Below, piece by piece: positions 15,660 to 23,895 of a DNA stretch of 64,000 nt (positions within the stretch are counted from its first letter, which is position 1; each line of letters begins with the position of its first letter). The translations under genes and the position numbers were made by a program. The notes beneath the pieces are model-generated. The model was given only the letters and a program-made list of their open reading frames with translations. It was not told where the DNA came from and searched no databases. The DNA lies in NCBI RefSeq assembly GCF_900129855.1, contig NZ_LT670819.1, forward strand, positions 7,874,001 through 7,938,000, written 5' to 3'. The stretch comes from Streptomyces sp. 3214.6 (GTDB lineage Bacteria > Actinomycetota > Actinomycetes > Streptomycetales > Streptomycetaceae).

Positions 15660-16522
15660 GAGCGCGCTCCAGAGGGACGGCGACGGCGACGGCGGCGGGC
15701 CGTCGTGAGGAACAGGGCGCCGAGCGTGACGACGTACGGGGCGGCGTCGGTCGCCTGCTGCGGCAGGCCGAGACCCTGGAGACGGAAGCCCGCCGCCTCG
15801 GCGAGCCCGAACAGCAGCGCGGCGAGCAGGACGCCCAGGGGCGCGGCGCGGCCCAGCATGACGGCCACGACAGCGATCCAACCACGGCCCGCCGTCATGT
15901 TCTCGGTGAACAACGTGACGTTGCCCAGGGAGAGTTGGGCGCCCGCGAGCCCGCACAGCACACCCGACAGCAGGATCACGCCGTACTGGTACTGCGCCGG
16001 GCTCACCCCGAGCGTGGCCGCCGCGTCGGGTGCCTCGCCGACCCCGCGCAGCCGCAGCCCCCACACATGCCGCGACAGCAGCAGTGCGGCGACCGCGACC
16101 GCCGCCCACGAGAGGTACGCCAGCGGCGTGAAGCCGCCGATCAGCGGCAGCCCGGCGAGGGACGGGTCGTCGAAGGTGCCCTGCACGCCGAAGACCGTCC
16201 GCAGCAGGAAGCTGGTCAGGCCGACGGCCAGGAGGTTCATGGCGATGCCGAGGACCACCGCGTCGCCGCGCAGGGTGACGGCTCCCACGGCCAGGATCAG
16301 CGAGTACGCGGCCGCCGCGAGGGTAGCCGCCAGGACGCCGAGCCAGGGGCTGCCGGTGAACCAGCTCGTCGCCACGGCGGTGAAGCAGCCCATCAGCATC
16401 ATGCCTTCGAGGCCGATGTTGAAGACCCCGGCCCGCTCGCACAGCGCGCCGCCGAGGGCCGCCAGCAGGATCGGAGTGAGGGCGCGCAGCGCCGACATGA
16501 GGAGATCGGAGTCGAGGAACAT
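15656..16522 (-). CDS. Nucleoside ABC transporter permease (NupQ/YufQ type)
   Basis: A 288-residue inner-membrane permease of the BMP-linked nucleoside ABC family. Hydrophobic segments run through the protein; diagnostic stretches are LGGALCERAGVFNIGLEGMMLMG near residue 20-40, ITLRGDAVVLGIAMNLLAVGLTSF and SLGNVTLFTENMTAGRGWIAVVAVMLG. These are the standard landmarks of the second permease of this importer class. The ATG at 16522 shares its A with the last base of the upstream permease's TGA, and its own stop overlaps the phosphorylase ATG. Confidence 0.9.
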   Translation of the reverse strand: MFLDSDLLMSALRALTPILLAALGGALCERAGVFNIGLEGMMLMGCFTAVATSWFTGSPWLGVLAATLAAAAYSLILAVGAVTLRGDAVVLGIAMNLLAVGLTSFLLRTVFGVQGTFDDPSLAGLPLIGGFTPLAYLSWAAVAVAALLLSRHVWGLRLRGVGEAPDAAATLGVSPAQYQYGVILLSGVLCGLAGAQLSLGNVTLFTENMTAGRGWIAVVAVMLGRAAPLGVLLAALLFGLAEAAGFRLQGLGLPQQATDAAPYVVTLGALFLTTARRRRRRRPSGARS

Positions 16523-17562
16523 CACACCGCCTCCTTCCCACGGTTGAACCACCGGCTGGGGAAGCGCAGCCGGGCCGCCAGGAACACGATGACGACGGCC
16601 TGGAGTATCTGTGTCAGCTCGCGCGGCACCTCCGTCGTCCGCTCCATCGCCAGGCCGCCGACCTGGAGGACGGCGAAGAAGAACGAGGCGATCACCGTGC
16701 CGAGCGGGGCGGCCGTCGCGAGCAGCGCGGCGGTCAGACCGGTCCAGGTGTAGCCGGGGGCAGTGAGCGAGCCGTCCACGAAGCGGTACGGGAAGCTCAG
16801 CACGCCGATGGCGCCCACGAGTCCGGCGAGGGCGCCGGAGACCGACATCAGCTTCAGTGTCAGGCCCCGGCGTTCGACGCCCGCGTAGGCGGCGAAGCGG
16901 GAGTTGAGGCCCGTCATGCGGATCTCGTAGCCGACGGCGGTGCGCCGGTCGGTGAACCAGTACGCGGCGGCGGCGATCGCCACCAGGACGAGCCCGAGGG
17001 TGACCGTCGAGTCGCCGAACGCGGGCAGCGCCACCCCGTCCGGCAGCGCCCGTGTCTGCGGCAGGCTGGAGCCGGGCTCCTTGAGCGGGTAGCGCGCCAG
17101 GTAGGAGGCGAGCGAGACCGCCGGGTAGCTGAGCAGCAGGCTGCTGACCAGCAGCGGGACGCCGAGGTGGTTCTCGCACAGCGCGGCCAGCGCGGCGTAC
17201 GCGGCGCCCGCCGCCATCCCCGCGAACAGGACGAGTACGACGGTGAGGGGCGCGGGCAGCGGCGAGTACAGGCCGGTCACGGCCGCGGTGATGCCGCCGA
17301 GCACCATCTGCCCGTCGCCGCCGAGGTTGATGAGCCCGGCGCGCAGCGGGATGGCCAGCGCGAGCGCCAGGCCGAGCACGCTGGTGCCGGTGGTCAGGGT
17401 GGAGCCGATGCCGTCGGCACCGAGCGAGCCGGTCAGCACGGCCTCGTACGCGGCGACCGGGTCGGCGCCCGTGCCGACCAGGAACAGCGCGCCGATGACG
17501 ACACCCGCGAGCACGGAGAAGGTGATGGGGGAGCGCAGGGCCCCGGATATCCGCTTGTTCAT
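16522..17562 (-). CDS. Nucleoside ABC transporter permease (NupP/YufP type)
   Basis: A 346-residue membrane permease, the first of two in a BMP-type nucleoside importer. The N-terminus (ALRSPITFSVLAGVVIGALFLVGTG) is a membrane segment. The landmark LRAGLINLGGDGQMVLGGITAAVTGLY and the region SRFAAYAGVERRGLTLKLMSVSGALAGLVGAIGVLS are typical for the family. Pairing with the next permease would form the heterodimeric channel. It follows the ATPase by 1 nt and overlaps the second permease by 1 nt. Confidence 0.9.
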   Translation of the reverse strand: MNKRISGALRSPITFSVLAGVVIGALFLVGTGADPVAAYEAVLTGSLGADGIGSTLTTGTSVLGLALALAIPLRAGLINLGGDGQMVLGGITAAVTGLYSPLPAPLTVVLVLFAGMAAGAAYAALAALCENHLGVPLLVSSLLLSYPAVSLASYLARYPLKEPGSSLPQTRALPDGVALPAFGDSTVTLGLVLVAIAAAAYWFTDRRTAVGYEIRMTGLNSRFAAYAGVERRGLTLKLMSVSGALAGLVGAIGVLSFPYRFVDGSLTAPGYTWTGLTAALLATAAPLGTVIASFFFAVLQVGGLAMERTTEVPRELTQILQAVVIVFLAARLRFPSRWFNRGKEAV

Positions 17563-17563
17563 G

Positions 17564-19114
17564 TCAGTCGACGGCCTCCACCGCGATGCCGGCGCCGCCC
17601 GCCATGGCGAGTCCCAGCGTCCGCTCGTCCGCCTCGTCCTTGGTGTACGCGGCCGTGACCCGGCCCTCGTACATCACCAGCACCCGGTCCGCGAGCCCCC
17701 GGATCTCGCTCAGCTCGGCCGAGACGAGGAGGACGGCGTGACCGGCGTCGCGGTAGGCGACGAGCTGGTCGTGGATGTTCTGGATGGCGCCGATGTCGAC
17801 ACCGCGGGTCGGCTGCTCGACGAGCAACAGCGGTGCGTCATGGGCGAGTTCGCGGCCGATCAGCAGCTTCTGCAGGTTGCCGCCGGACAGCGCGGAGGCG
17901 GGCACCTCGGTGGTCGCCGCCTTGATGCCGAAGCGCTCGACCAGCCGCCGGGCGTGCGCGCGCACAGCCGTCGGGGGCAGCAGGCCGCGGGAGGAGAGGG
18001 ACGTGCGGTGGTGGCCCATCGCCAGGTTGTCCGCGACCGAGGCGGCGGGAGCGGTACCGACCGCGTGCCGGTCCTCGGGGACGTAGGCGAGGCCCTTCGC
18101 ACGGCGCTCGGTGGCCGAGGCGTGGGTGATGTCGTCGCCGGCGAGGGTGACCCGGCCGGCCGTGACCGGCCGCAGCCCGGCCAGTGCCTCGACCAGCTCG
18201 CTCTGTCCGTTCCCGGCGACGCCCGCGATGCCGACGATCTCACCGGAGTGGACGGTGAGGTCCACATCGTGGACGGAATCCGTGCCGAAACCGGTTACGC
18301 ACAACACCGCCCCACCATGCGTGCCCGGTGCGTGGACGCGGTCCAGTCCCACCGCGCGGCCGGTCATCGCAGCGGCGATCTCCCCGGCCGTCGTGTCGGC
18401 GGTGACCAGCCGGGCGACCACCCGGCCGTCCCGCAGCACGGTCACGCGGTCGCTGCCCTCCAGCACCTCGCGCAGCTTGTGGGTGACGAGGATCACCGTA
18501 CGGCCCTGCGCGGCCAGCGACTTGAGCACGGCGAACAGGGCGTCCGCCTCGGCCGGGGTGAGCACGGCCGTCGGCTCGTCGAGGATGAGCGTACGAGCGC
18601 CCCGGTGCAGCAGCTTGAGGATCTCCACGCGCTGGCGCAGACCCACCGGCAGGTCACCGACCCGGGCGTCCGGGTCCACGGCCAGCCCGTGCTCCTCGGC
18701 GAGTTCACGCACCCGGCGGCGGGCCGCGGCGCGGTCCACCAGACCGTAGCGGCGCGGCTCGGCGGCGTAGACGACGTTCTCGGCGACCGCCAGCGAGTCG
18801 AACAGCTTGAAGCTCTGGTGGACCATGCCGAGCCCGGCGGCCATCGCGGCGGAGGGGCTCGCGAAGCGCACCTCCCGCCCGTCGATGCGGACCGAGCCGG
18901 CGTCGGCGCGCTCCATGCCGTACAGGACCGACATGAGCGTGGACTTGCCCGCGCCGTTCTCGCCCATCAGGGCGTGGATCTCGCCGCAGCGGACGGTCAG
19001 GTCGACGGCGTCGTTGGCGAGCGTGCCGGGGAACCGCTTGGTGATTCCCCGGAGCTCGACGGCGACGTCGGGCACGTCGGTCACGCCCTCGGTGTCAGCT
19101 TGCGGCCGGGTCAT
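17564..19114 (-). CDS. Nucleoside ABC transporter ATPase (two nucleotide-binding domains)
   Basis: A 516-residue ATPase with two fused ABC domains, as in sugar and BMP-type nucleoside importers. Domain 1 has GENGAGKSTL (Walker A, about residue 54), LPVGLRQRVEILK (signature region) and LILDEPTAVLTPAE (Walker B). Domain 2 has a degenerate Walker A (GVAGNGQSELVEALAG), SGGNLQKLLIGREL and LLLVEQPTRGVDIGA. A weakened second Walker A is normal for this group. It overlaps the end of the BMP lipoprotein gene by 20 nt, so translation is probably coupled. Confidence 0.92.
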   Translation of the reverse strand: MTRPQADTEGVTDVPDVAVELRGITKRFPGTLANDAVDLTVRCGEIHALMGENGAGKSTLMSVLYGMERADAGSVRIDGREVRFASPSAAMAAGLGMVHQSFKLFDSLAVAENVVYAAEPRRYGLVDRAAARRRVRELAEEHGLAVDPDARVGDLPVGLRQRVEILKLLHRGARTLILDEPTAVLTPAEADALFAVLKSLAAQGRTVILVTHKLREVLEGSDRVTVLRDGRVVARLVTADTTAGEIAAAMTGRAVGLDRVHAPGTHGGAVLCVTGFGTDSVHDVDLTVHSGEIVGIAGVAGNGQSELVEALAGLRPVTAGRVTLAGDDITHASATERRAKGLAYVPEDRHAVGTAPAASVADNLAMGHHRTSLSSRGLLPPTAVRAHARRLVERFGIKAATTEVPASALSGGNLQKLLIGRELAHDAPLLLVEQPTRGVDIGAIQNIHDQLVAYRDAGHAVLLVSAELSEIRGLADRVLVMYEGRVTAAYTKDEADERTLGLAMAGGAGIAVEAVD

Positions 19115-20150
19115 CGACCTTCAGCTCTCCGGAGACGATCTGGTCACGCAGCGCCTCGACCTTCGTCAGCACGTCCTTGTGGTCGGCGATCACGCACTTC
19201 GACGCGTCCACGCCGTCCTCCAGACCGGTCAGGCTGATGCCGCCCTCCTTCAGGCCGTACGAGACGGTCGTGCCGGTCGTGCCGCCCAGCACCGACTCGA
19301 TGCCCTTCTCGACGGCGACGTCCGTGCGCTTGATCACGTTGTCGACGACCGTGCCGGGCGCCGAGGTGCACTGGTTGACGTCCACGCCGTACGCGAACGC
19401 GCCCTTGGCCTTGGCCGCCTCGAACACGCCGTAGTTGCCGGCCGCGGCCGCCGCCATGATCTGGTCGTAGCCCTTGGAGAGCAGGGTGTTCGCCTGCTCC
19501 TTGGCGCGGGCCGAGTCGTCGAACGGGGACTGGCCGCCGACGAAGCGGGTGGAGGTCTCCGTCTTGGCGGCGACCTTCTTGGCGCCGGCCGCGAACGGGT
19601 CGCTGTAGCGGCGGAACTGGGGCGTGTCGAGCACGTCCACCGCGCCGACCTTGCCGGACTTGCTCAGCAGACCGGCCTCGGCGCCCGCGAGGTAGACGCC
19701 CTCGTGCTCCCGGAAGACCGCGCAACTGACGTTCTGATAGGTCTTGGTGGTGCACGCGTCGACGATCAGGAACTGCTGCTTCGGGTTCTTCTGGGCCTGC
19801 TGCGCGACGAGGTCGGCGAACTCGAAGCCGACCAGCACGATCACGTCCGGCTTGGCGTCCACCGCGGCCTGCACGTTCTGCTGCTGGGAGGCGGTGTCGG
19901 TGGACTCGTAGACCTTCTCGGTCCCGTCGTGCGCCTTCGCCGCGGCCTTGACGCCGGTGACGGCGAGCTTCAGGAACTCGTTCTGGCCGACGGCGTCGGG
20001 GGTGACGAGGGTGAACGACTTGCCGCTGCCACCGCTCGCGCCCGCGGCGGAGTCGTCCTTCTTCGCGGCGGCGTTGCAGGCGGTGGCGAGAAGCGCGGTA
20101 CCGGCCGCGAGCGCGGCGAACTGCAGGGAGCGGCGGTGTCTGCGGGGCAT
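19095..20150 (-). CDS. BMP-family nucleoside-binding lipoprotein
   Basis: A 351-residue substrate-binding lipoprotein of the basic membrane protein (BMP/PnrA) family, which binds purine nucleosides. The signal peptide MPRRHRRSLQFAALAAGTALLATAC ends in the lipobox ATAC (LLATAC), with Cys at about residue 25. The mature part has the family blocks DVIVLVGFEFADLVAQQA, FREHEGVYLAGAEAGLLSK and GYDQIMAAAAAGNYGVFEAAK. The ATG at 20150 follows GGAAGG. An in-frame TTG at 20174 is less likely. It is the first structural gene of the seven-gene leftward operon and is preceded 102 nt upstream by a short leader peptide gene. Binding of methylthioadenosine or related nucleosides is an inference from the operon. 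Confidence 0.92.
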   Translation of the reverse strand: MPRRHRRSLQFAALAAGTALLATACNAAAKKDDSAAGASGGSGKSFTLVTPDAVGQNEFLKLAVTGVKAAAKAHDGTEKVYESTDTASQQQNVQAAVDAKPDVIVLVGFEFADLVAQQAQKNPKQQFLIVDACTTKTYQNVSCAVFREHEGVYLAGAEAGLLSKSGKVGAVDVLDTPQFRRYSDPFAAGAKKVAAKTETSTRFVGGQSPFDDSARAKEQANTLLSKGYDQIMAAAAAGNYGVFEAAKAKGAFAYGVDVNQCTSAPGTVVDNVIKRTDVAVEKGIESVLGGTTGTTVSYGLKEGGISLTGLEDGVDASKCVIADHKDVLTKVEALRDQIVSGELKVDDPAAS

Positions 20151-20252
20151 CGGGGGACCTTCCGGGTATGCCAAGGGGCGCGCTCGACGGTGAGCACGGG
20201 GGAGTGAGGTGAGGCTGAGGGGGCTGTGGTGGTGCGGGCCGAGGGAACGGGC

Positions 20253-20318
20253 TCAGCTGCGACAGCCGTCGCCGGCACACCGGCCGAAGTCGAGGAAACG
20301 GCGCTTGGTCAGCAGCAC
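20253..20318 (-). CDS. Sulfur-type leader peptide upstream of the nucleoside importer
   Basis: A 21-codon ORF with a GTG start preceded by AAGGAGGA. Its product begins MLLTKRRFLDFGR and ends CAGDGCRS. The Lys-Arg-Arg block, the hydrophobic-Asp-hydrophobic centre and the closing Cys-Arg(-Ser) match the short actinobacterial leader peptides found before cysteine, sulfate and sulfonate genes, where translation of Cys codons acts as a sensor. Two of its 21 codons are TGT/TGC-type Cys codons near the end (one TGT at codon 14 and one TGT at codon 19). It lies 102 nt before the BMP lipoprotein. It is the only strong translation signal in the 313-nt gap. Its regulatory role is inferred. Confidence 0.75.
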   Translation of the reverse strand: MLLTKRRFLDFGRCAGDGCRS

Positions 20319-20463
20319 GGATCTTCCTCCTTCGTCTCGGTCTGCGGACTGGGTGCTGGACTGTAACACCCGTTTCCGGACACCTGCCCGGTTGTCTCGA
20401 ACTATGGTTCTCCCAGGTCATGTACGGTGGCCGACACCACCGGAACATCAGGAGTGTCCCGAT
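20319..20463. promoter_or_regulatory. Divergent promoter region between leader peptide and mtnA
   Basis: This gap must hold both promoters. A -10-like TACAGT (20360-20365, minus strand) would start the leftward transcript about 35 nt before the leader peptide. A TATGGT (20403-20408, plus strand) could serve mtnA. A TTGTCTCG motif (around 20394) recurs in the mtnD/importer gap near 23606 and resembles the half-site of the GntR array. No -35 is convincing and no SAM riboswitch core was found. Confidence 0.35.
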
Positions 20464-21495
<1,032 letters not shown>

Positions 21496-21511
21496 CGGGC
21501 CCGAGGCAGCG

Positions 21512-21544
21512 AGAAGGGATCCCCGACACCCGGGGATCCCTTCT
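21512..21544. terminator. Bidirectional terminator between mtnA and mtnB
   Basis: AGAAGGGATCCCCG pairs with CGGGGATCCCTTCT (14 bp, loop of 5), followed by TTG on the plus strand. The AGAAGGG arm gives a U-rich end for the leftward mtnDCB transcript. Confidence 0.9.
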
Positions 21545-21588
21545 TTGTGATCAGCCGCTGTCTTTGTGATCAGCCTCTGTGATCAGCG
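21543..21588. repeat. Three direct repeats over the mtnB stop
   Basis: TGTGATCAGC occurs at 21546, 21565 and 21578. The first two copies are extended to CTTTGTGATCAGCC. The third contains the mtnB stop codon (TCA at 21583-21585), so the end of mtnB seems to have been copied outward, as at corA. Confidence 0.75.
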
Positions 21589-22191
21589 CCGGGTGAGCTC
21601 CAACTCCAGGAGCCACTCCACCACTTCGGTGTGGTGACGGGCCTGACGCGGGTTGTCGCCCCACACGTACAGACCGTGTCCGGCCACGACAACGGCCGGC
21701 ATGCGGGGCTCGCGCGCCGCCTCCAGCCGGTCGCCGAGGACCTTCATGTCCTGGCTGTTGGCGATGACCGGCAGCGTCACCTCGACGTCGTGCGCGGGCT
21801 GGCCCACGCCCTTGAGCATCTCCAGGTCCTTGAAGACGATCCCGCCCGGGTGCCGGTGCCCCAGCGCCACGGACGCCACCGTGTGGACGTGCACGACCGC
21901 GCCCGCCCCGGTCAGCGCGGCCACCCGCGCGTGCAGCTCGGCCTCGGCGGACGGCTTGCCGCCGTCCACGGCCGCGCCCTGGCCGTCCACCAACACCACG
22001 TCGGAGGGCGTCAGTTCACCCTTGTCGTGGCCGCTCGCGGTGACCGCGAGGCGTAGCGGGTCGCGGGTGAGCACCACCGACAGGTTGCCGGAGGTGCCGC
22101 GCATCCAGCCGAAGGAGGCGAAGCGTGCGGACTCGGCGGCGAGGACCGCCCCCGCCTCCTCCAGGTCGAGGGCGGTGAGGTCGGCGGTCAT
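21583..22191 (-). CDS. mtnB: Methylthioribulose-1-phosphate dehydratase
   Basis: A 202-residue class II aldolase-fold protein. MtnB removes water from methylthioribulose-1-phosphate to give the diketo phosphate used by MtnC. GTSGNLS (32-38) is the phosphate-binding stretch. The zinc ligands are His101 and His103 in VHVHTVASVALGH plus His172 in VAGHGLYVWG, and Glu85 in SAEAELH is the likely acid/base. Fuculose-type aldolases share the fold, but the operon with mtnC and mtnD settles the assignment. The ATG overlaps the mtnC stop by 4 nt (ATGA). Its 3' end is part of a direct repeat. Confidence 0.94.
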   Translation of the reverse strand: MTADLTALDLEEAGAVLAAESARFASFGWMRGTSGNLSVVLTRDPLRLAVTASGHDKGELTPSDVVLVDGQGAAVDGGKPSAEAELHARVAALTGAGAVVHVHTVASVALGHRHPGGIVFKDLEMLKGVGQPAHDVEVTLPVIANSQDMKVLGDRLEAAREPRMPAVVVAGHGLYVWGDNPRQARHHTEVVEWLLELELTRR

Positions 22192-22922
22192 GAAGTGCTC
22201 CTGGAATTGCGGATGGTGATCTCGTCGAACGTCCCCGCCTGCGCGTGGTCGCCGACGCCCTGTACGTAGTACGGCTCCCCGGGCCGCCGGATCCCGACGG
22301 CTTGCCAGCCGGCCTCGCGGGCCGCGTCCAGCTCGCCCGGCCGGTCGGAGAGGAAGAGGAGACGGTGCCCGGCGATGCCCGTGGCCTCCGCGATCCGGCG
22401 GTACGAGGCCGGCTCCTGCTTGGGTCCGGCGTTCTCGGTGTCGTACAGCCCCGACACGAGCGACGTCAGGTCGCCCGCCGGGCTGTTGGTGAACCACGCC
22501 CGCTGGGCGGCCACCGAACCGGACGAGTAGACGTACAGCCGCACGCCCGCCGCGTGCCAGGCACGCAGCCGCGGCACGACGTCGTCGTAGAAGTGCGAGA
22601 CGAGGTCGCCGCGGGCGAAGCCCTCGGACCAGACGATGCCCTGCAGGGTCTTCAGCGGGGTCGCCTTGCGGTCGTCGTCGAGCCAGGCGTTCAGCGTCTT
22701 CTCGACGGCCGCCGCGTCGGCGTCCGGCTCGCCCGTCAGCTCCCGGACCTGCGCGATCGCCCGGGCCACCGCCGGCTCCTCGGCGCGCTCGGTGAGCAGT
22801 TCGGCGAAACGGGCGCGCGAGTACGGGTACAGCACGTCGACGACGAACCCCGTGGCGCTCGTGGTGCCCTCGATGTCGAGCACCACGGCGTCCACGTCGT
22901 GGCTCAGGCCCTGCAGCGTCAC
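22188..22922 (-). CDS. mtnC: Enolase-phosphatase
   Basis: A 244-residue HAD-superfamily bifunctional enolase-phosphatase. It enolises and then dephosphorylates the diketo methylthio-phosphate to acireductone. HAD motif I is DIEGTTS (16-22) with the nucleophile Asp16 and Glu18, the E1/MASA-type variant. Motif II is in VRLYVYSSGSVAAQRAWF, and motifs III/IV lie in ENAGPKQEPASYRRIAEATG and LLFLSDRPGELDAAREAGW. Both ends overlap neighbours by 4 nt, with mtnD upstream and mtnB downstream, so the three genes form one operon. Confidence 0.95.
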   Translation of the reverse strand: MTLQGLSHDVDAVVLDIEGTTSATGFVVDVLYPYSRARFAELLTERAEEPAVARAIAQVRELTGEPDADAAAVEKTLNAWLDDDRKATPLKTLQGIVWSEGFARGDLVSHFYDDVVPRLRAWHAAGVRLYVYSSGSVAAQRAWFTNSPAGDLTSLVSGLYDTENAGPKQEPASYRRIAEATGIAGHRLLFLSDRPGELDAAREAGWQAVGIRRPGEPYYVQGVGDHAQAGTFDEITIRNSRSTS

Positions 22923-23518
22923 GCGGTTGCCCTGTCGGCCTCGTAGCCCGCCGCGATCGTGTCGTAGTCCGGGAAGCGGGATGCGATCGTCGAGCCGGTG
23001 AAGTTGCCGATCCAGCCGTCCTCCTCGTGGAAGAAGCGGATCGCCGTGAACGAGGGCTCGGTGCCCATGTCGAACCAGTGGGTGGTGCCGCGCGGCACGC
23101 CCAGCAGGTCGCCCTTCTCGCAGAAGACCGCGTGCACCTCGCCGTTCACGTGGAGGTAGAAGATGCCGGAGCCGGAGACGAAGAAGCGGACCTCGTCATC
23201 GTCGTCGTGGGTGTGCTCCTGCAGGAACTTCGCGCGGGCGGCCTTCGCCTTCGCCGGGAACTCGGGGTCGTCGCTCGGGTGCAGACCGAGGACGTCGACG
23301 GTGGTGAAGCCCTCCTCGGCGTTCAGCTTCTCGATCTCCGGGCCGTACGCCGCGAACACCGTCTCGCTGTCCGCGTCGAACGGCACGTCCGCACGGATCG
23401 GCCACTGCTCGTAGCGCACGCCCAGCGGCTTGAGGGCCTCGGCGATCTCGGCCGGGTCAAAGGTGCGGCGGACCAGGGTCTCCGGGCCGGACTCGGACCA
23501 GGTCGTCAGCAGCGTCAT
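22919..23518 (-). CDS. mtnD: Acireductone dioxygenase
   Basis: A 199-residue cupin that oxidises acireductone. With Fe2+ it yields the 2-keto-4-methylthiobutyrate that returns to methionine; with Ni2+ it goes off-pathway. The metal site is His102 and His104 (EHTHDDDDEVRFF) plus His147 (VPRGTTHWFD) and an acid. In the family I know the first histidine pair is followed by three residues and then the Glu ligand; here four Asp separate His104 from Glu109. Either Asp108 or Glu109 would be the ligand. The ATG at 23518 follows CTGGAG. It is the first gene of the mtnD-mtnC-mtnB operon, with an unusual hairpin in its leader. Confidence 0.94.
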   Translation of the reverse strand: MTLLTTWSESGPETLVRRTFDPAEIAEALKPLGVRYEQWPIRADVPFDADSETVFAAYGPEIEKLNAEEGFTTVDVLGLHPSDDPEFPAKAKAARAKFLQEHTHDDDDEVRFFVSGSGIFYLHVNGEVHAVFCEKGDLLGVPRGTTHWFDMGTEPSFTAIRFFHEEDGWIGNFTGSTIASRFPDYDTIAAGYEADRATA

Positions 23519-23549
23519 GGAAGCAACTCCAGGAGTCTGGAAAGAGAGC

Positions 23550-23574
23550 GGGGGTTGGCCGAAGGCTAACCCCC
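23550..23574 (-). terminator. Attenuator-like hairpin in the mtnD leader
   Basis: On the minus strand GGGGGTTAGCC-TTC-GGCCAACCCCC forms a strong stem with one A-C mismatch, followed by GCTCTCTTTCC. It lies about 32 nt before the mtnD ATG, inside the predicted 5' leader, so it may be an attenuator and not the end of a gene. Confidence 0.55.
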
Positions 23575-23616
23575 GATGGCGTGTACACCGACTGTGACAT
23601 TGTTGTTGTCTCGCAT
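23566..23616 (-). CDS. Possible 16-codon upstream ORF before mtnD
   Basis: ATG at 23616 opens a short frame (MRDNNNVTVGVHAIGG) whose TAG stop lies inside the 5' arm of the hairpin at 23550-23574. That is the layout of translation-coupled attenuation. It has no clear ribosome binding site and no Cys or internal Met codons, so whether it is translated is doubtful. Confidence 0.3.
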   Translation of the reverse strand: MRDNNNVTVGVHAIGG

Positions 23617-23639
23617 ACCGAGATTTGATGTCCATTCCT

Positions 23640-23669
23640 TTGACGGCTGGCTGAAAACGTTCTCATGAT
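23640..23669 (+). promoter_or_regulatory. Promoter of the methylthioribose importer operon
   Basis: TTGACG (23640-23645) and CATGAT (23664-23669) are 18 nt apart, the best sigma-70-like promoter read in this island. The predicted start falls at about 23676, exactly the ATG of the leader peptide, so the transcript would be leaderless. Confidence 0.6.
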
Positions 23670-23675
23670 CTGCGT

Positions 23676-23747
23676 ATGAAGACGCTGCTGCTCGTACGGC
23701 GGCTGTACGTGGACCTGCTCCGGTCGACCACGGCCAGCTGTCGCTGA
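23676..23747 (+). CDS. Sulfur-type leader peptide upstream of the sugar-type importer
   Basis: A 23-codon ORF. The product begins MKTLLLVRRLYVDLLRS and ends TTASCR. The Arg-Arg block, the Val-Asp-Leu centre and the final Ser-Cys-Arg closely match actinobacterial leader peptides found ahead of sulfur-metabolism genes. The single Cys codon (TGT) is two codons before the stop. It has no Shine-Dalgarno sequence, but the promoter at 23640-23669 would place the transcription start on its ATG. Comparable leaderless Cys leader ORFs are known in mycobacteria. It lies 148 nt before the importer lipoprotein gene and probably senses cysteine supply by attenuation. Confidence 0.78.
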   Translation: MKTLLLVRRLYVDLLRSTTASCR

Positions 23748-23767
23748 CCTCTCCCGGAGCTCCGACG

Positions 23768-23786
23768 CGCCCCCGTTCCCGGGGCG
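23768..23786 (+). terminator. Possible attenuator hairpin after the leader peptide
   Basis: CGCCCC pairs with GGGGCG across a 7-nt loop, 21 nt after the leader peptide stop and before TTCT. The stem is short and lacks a real U-tract, so this is only a candidate for the switch controlled by the leader peptide. Confidence 0.35.
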
Positions 23787-23895
23787 TTCTCCCGCCGCCC
23801 TCTCCCGGTGGCTCATTCCCGTCCCCCGGCTCCGGGCGCGCACCTCCTGTCTCCCTCTCCCACCTCTGTGCACCACCCCGCACCTGGAGCCCCTC

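Noticed and set aside
20151..20463. SAM riboswitch in front of the salvage operons
   Set aside because: No SAM-I or SAM-IV core was seen in this gap or in the gap at 23519-23895; the leader peptides explain the space better.
22919..23635. Extended mtnD start (MDIKSRYARQQ...)
   Set aside because: It would add 39 residues not found in the family and run through the leader hairpin; ATG 23518 with GGAG nearby gives the normal length.
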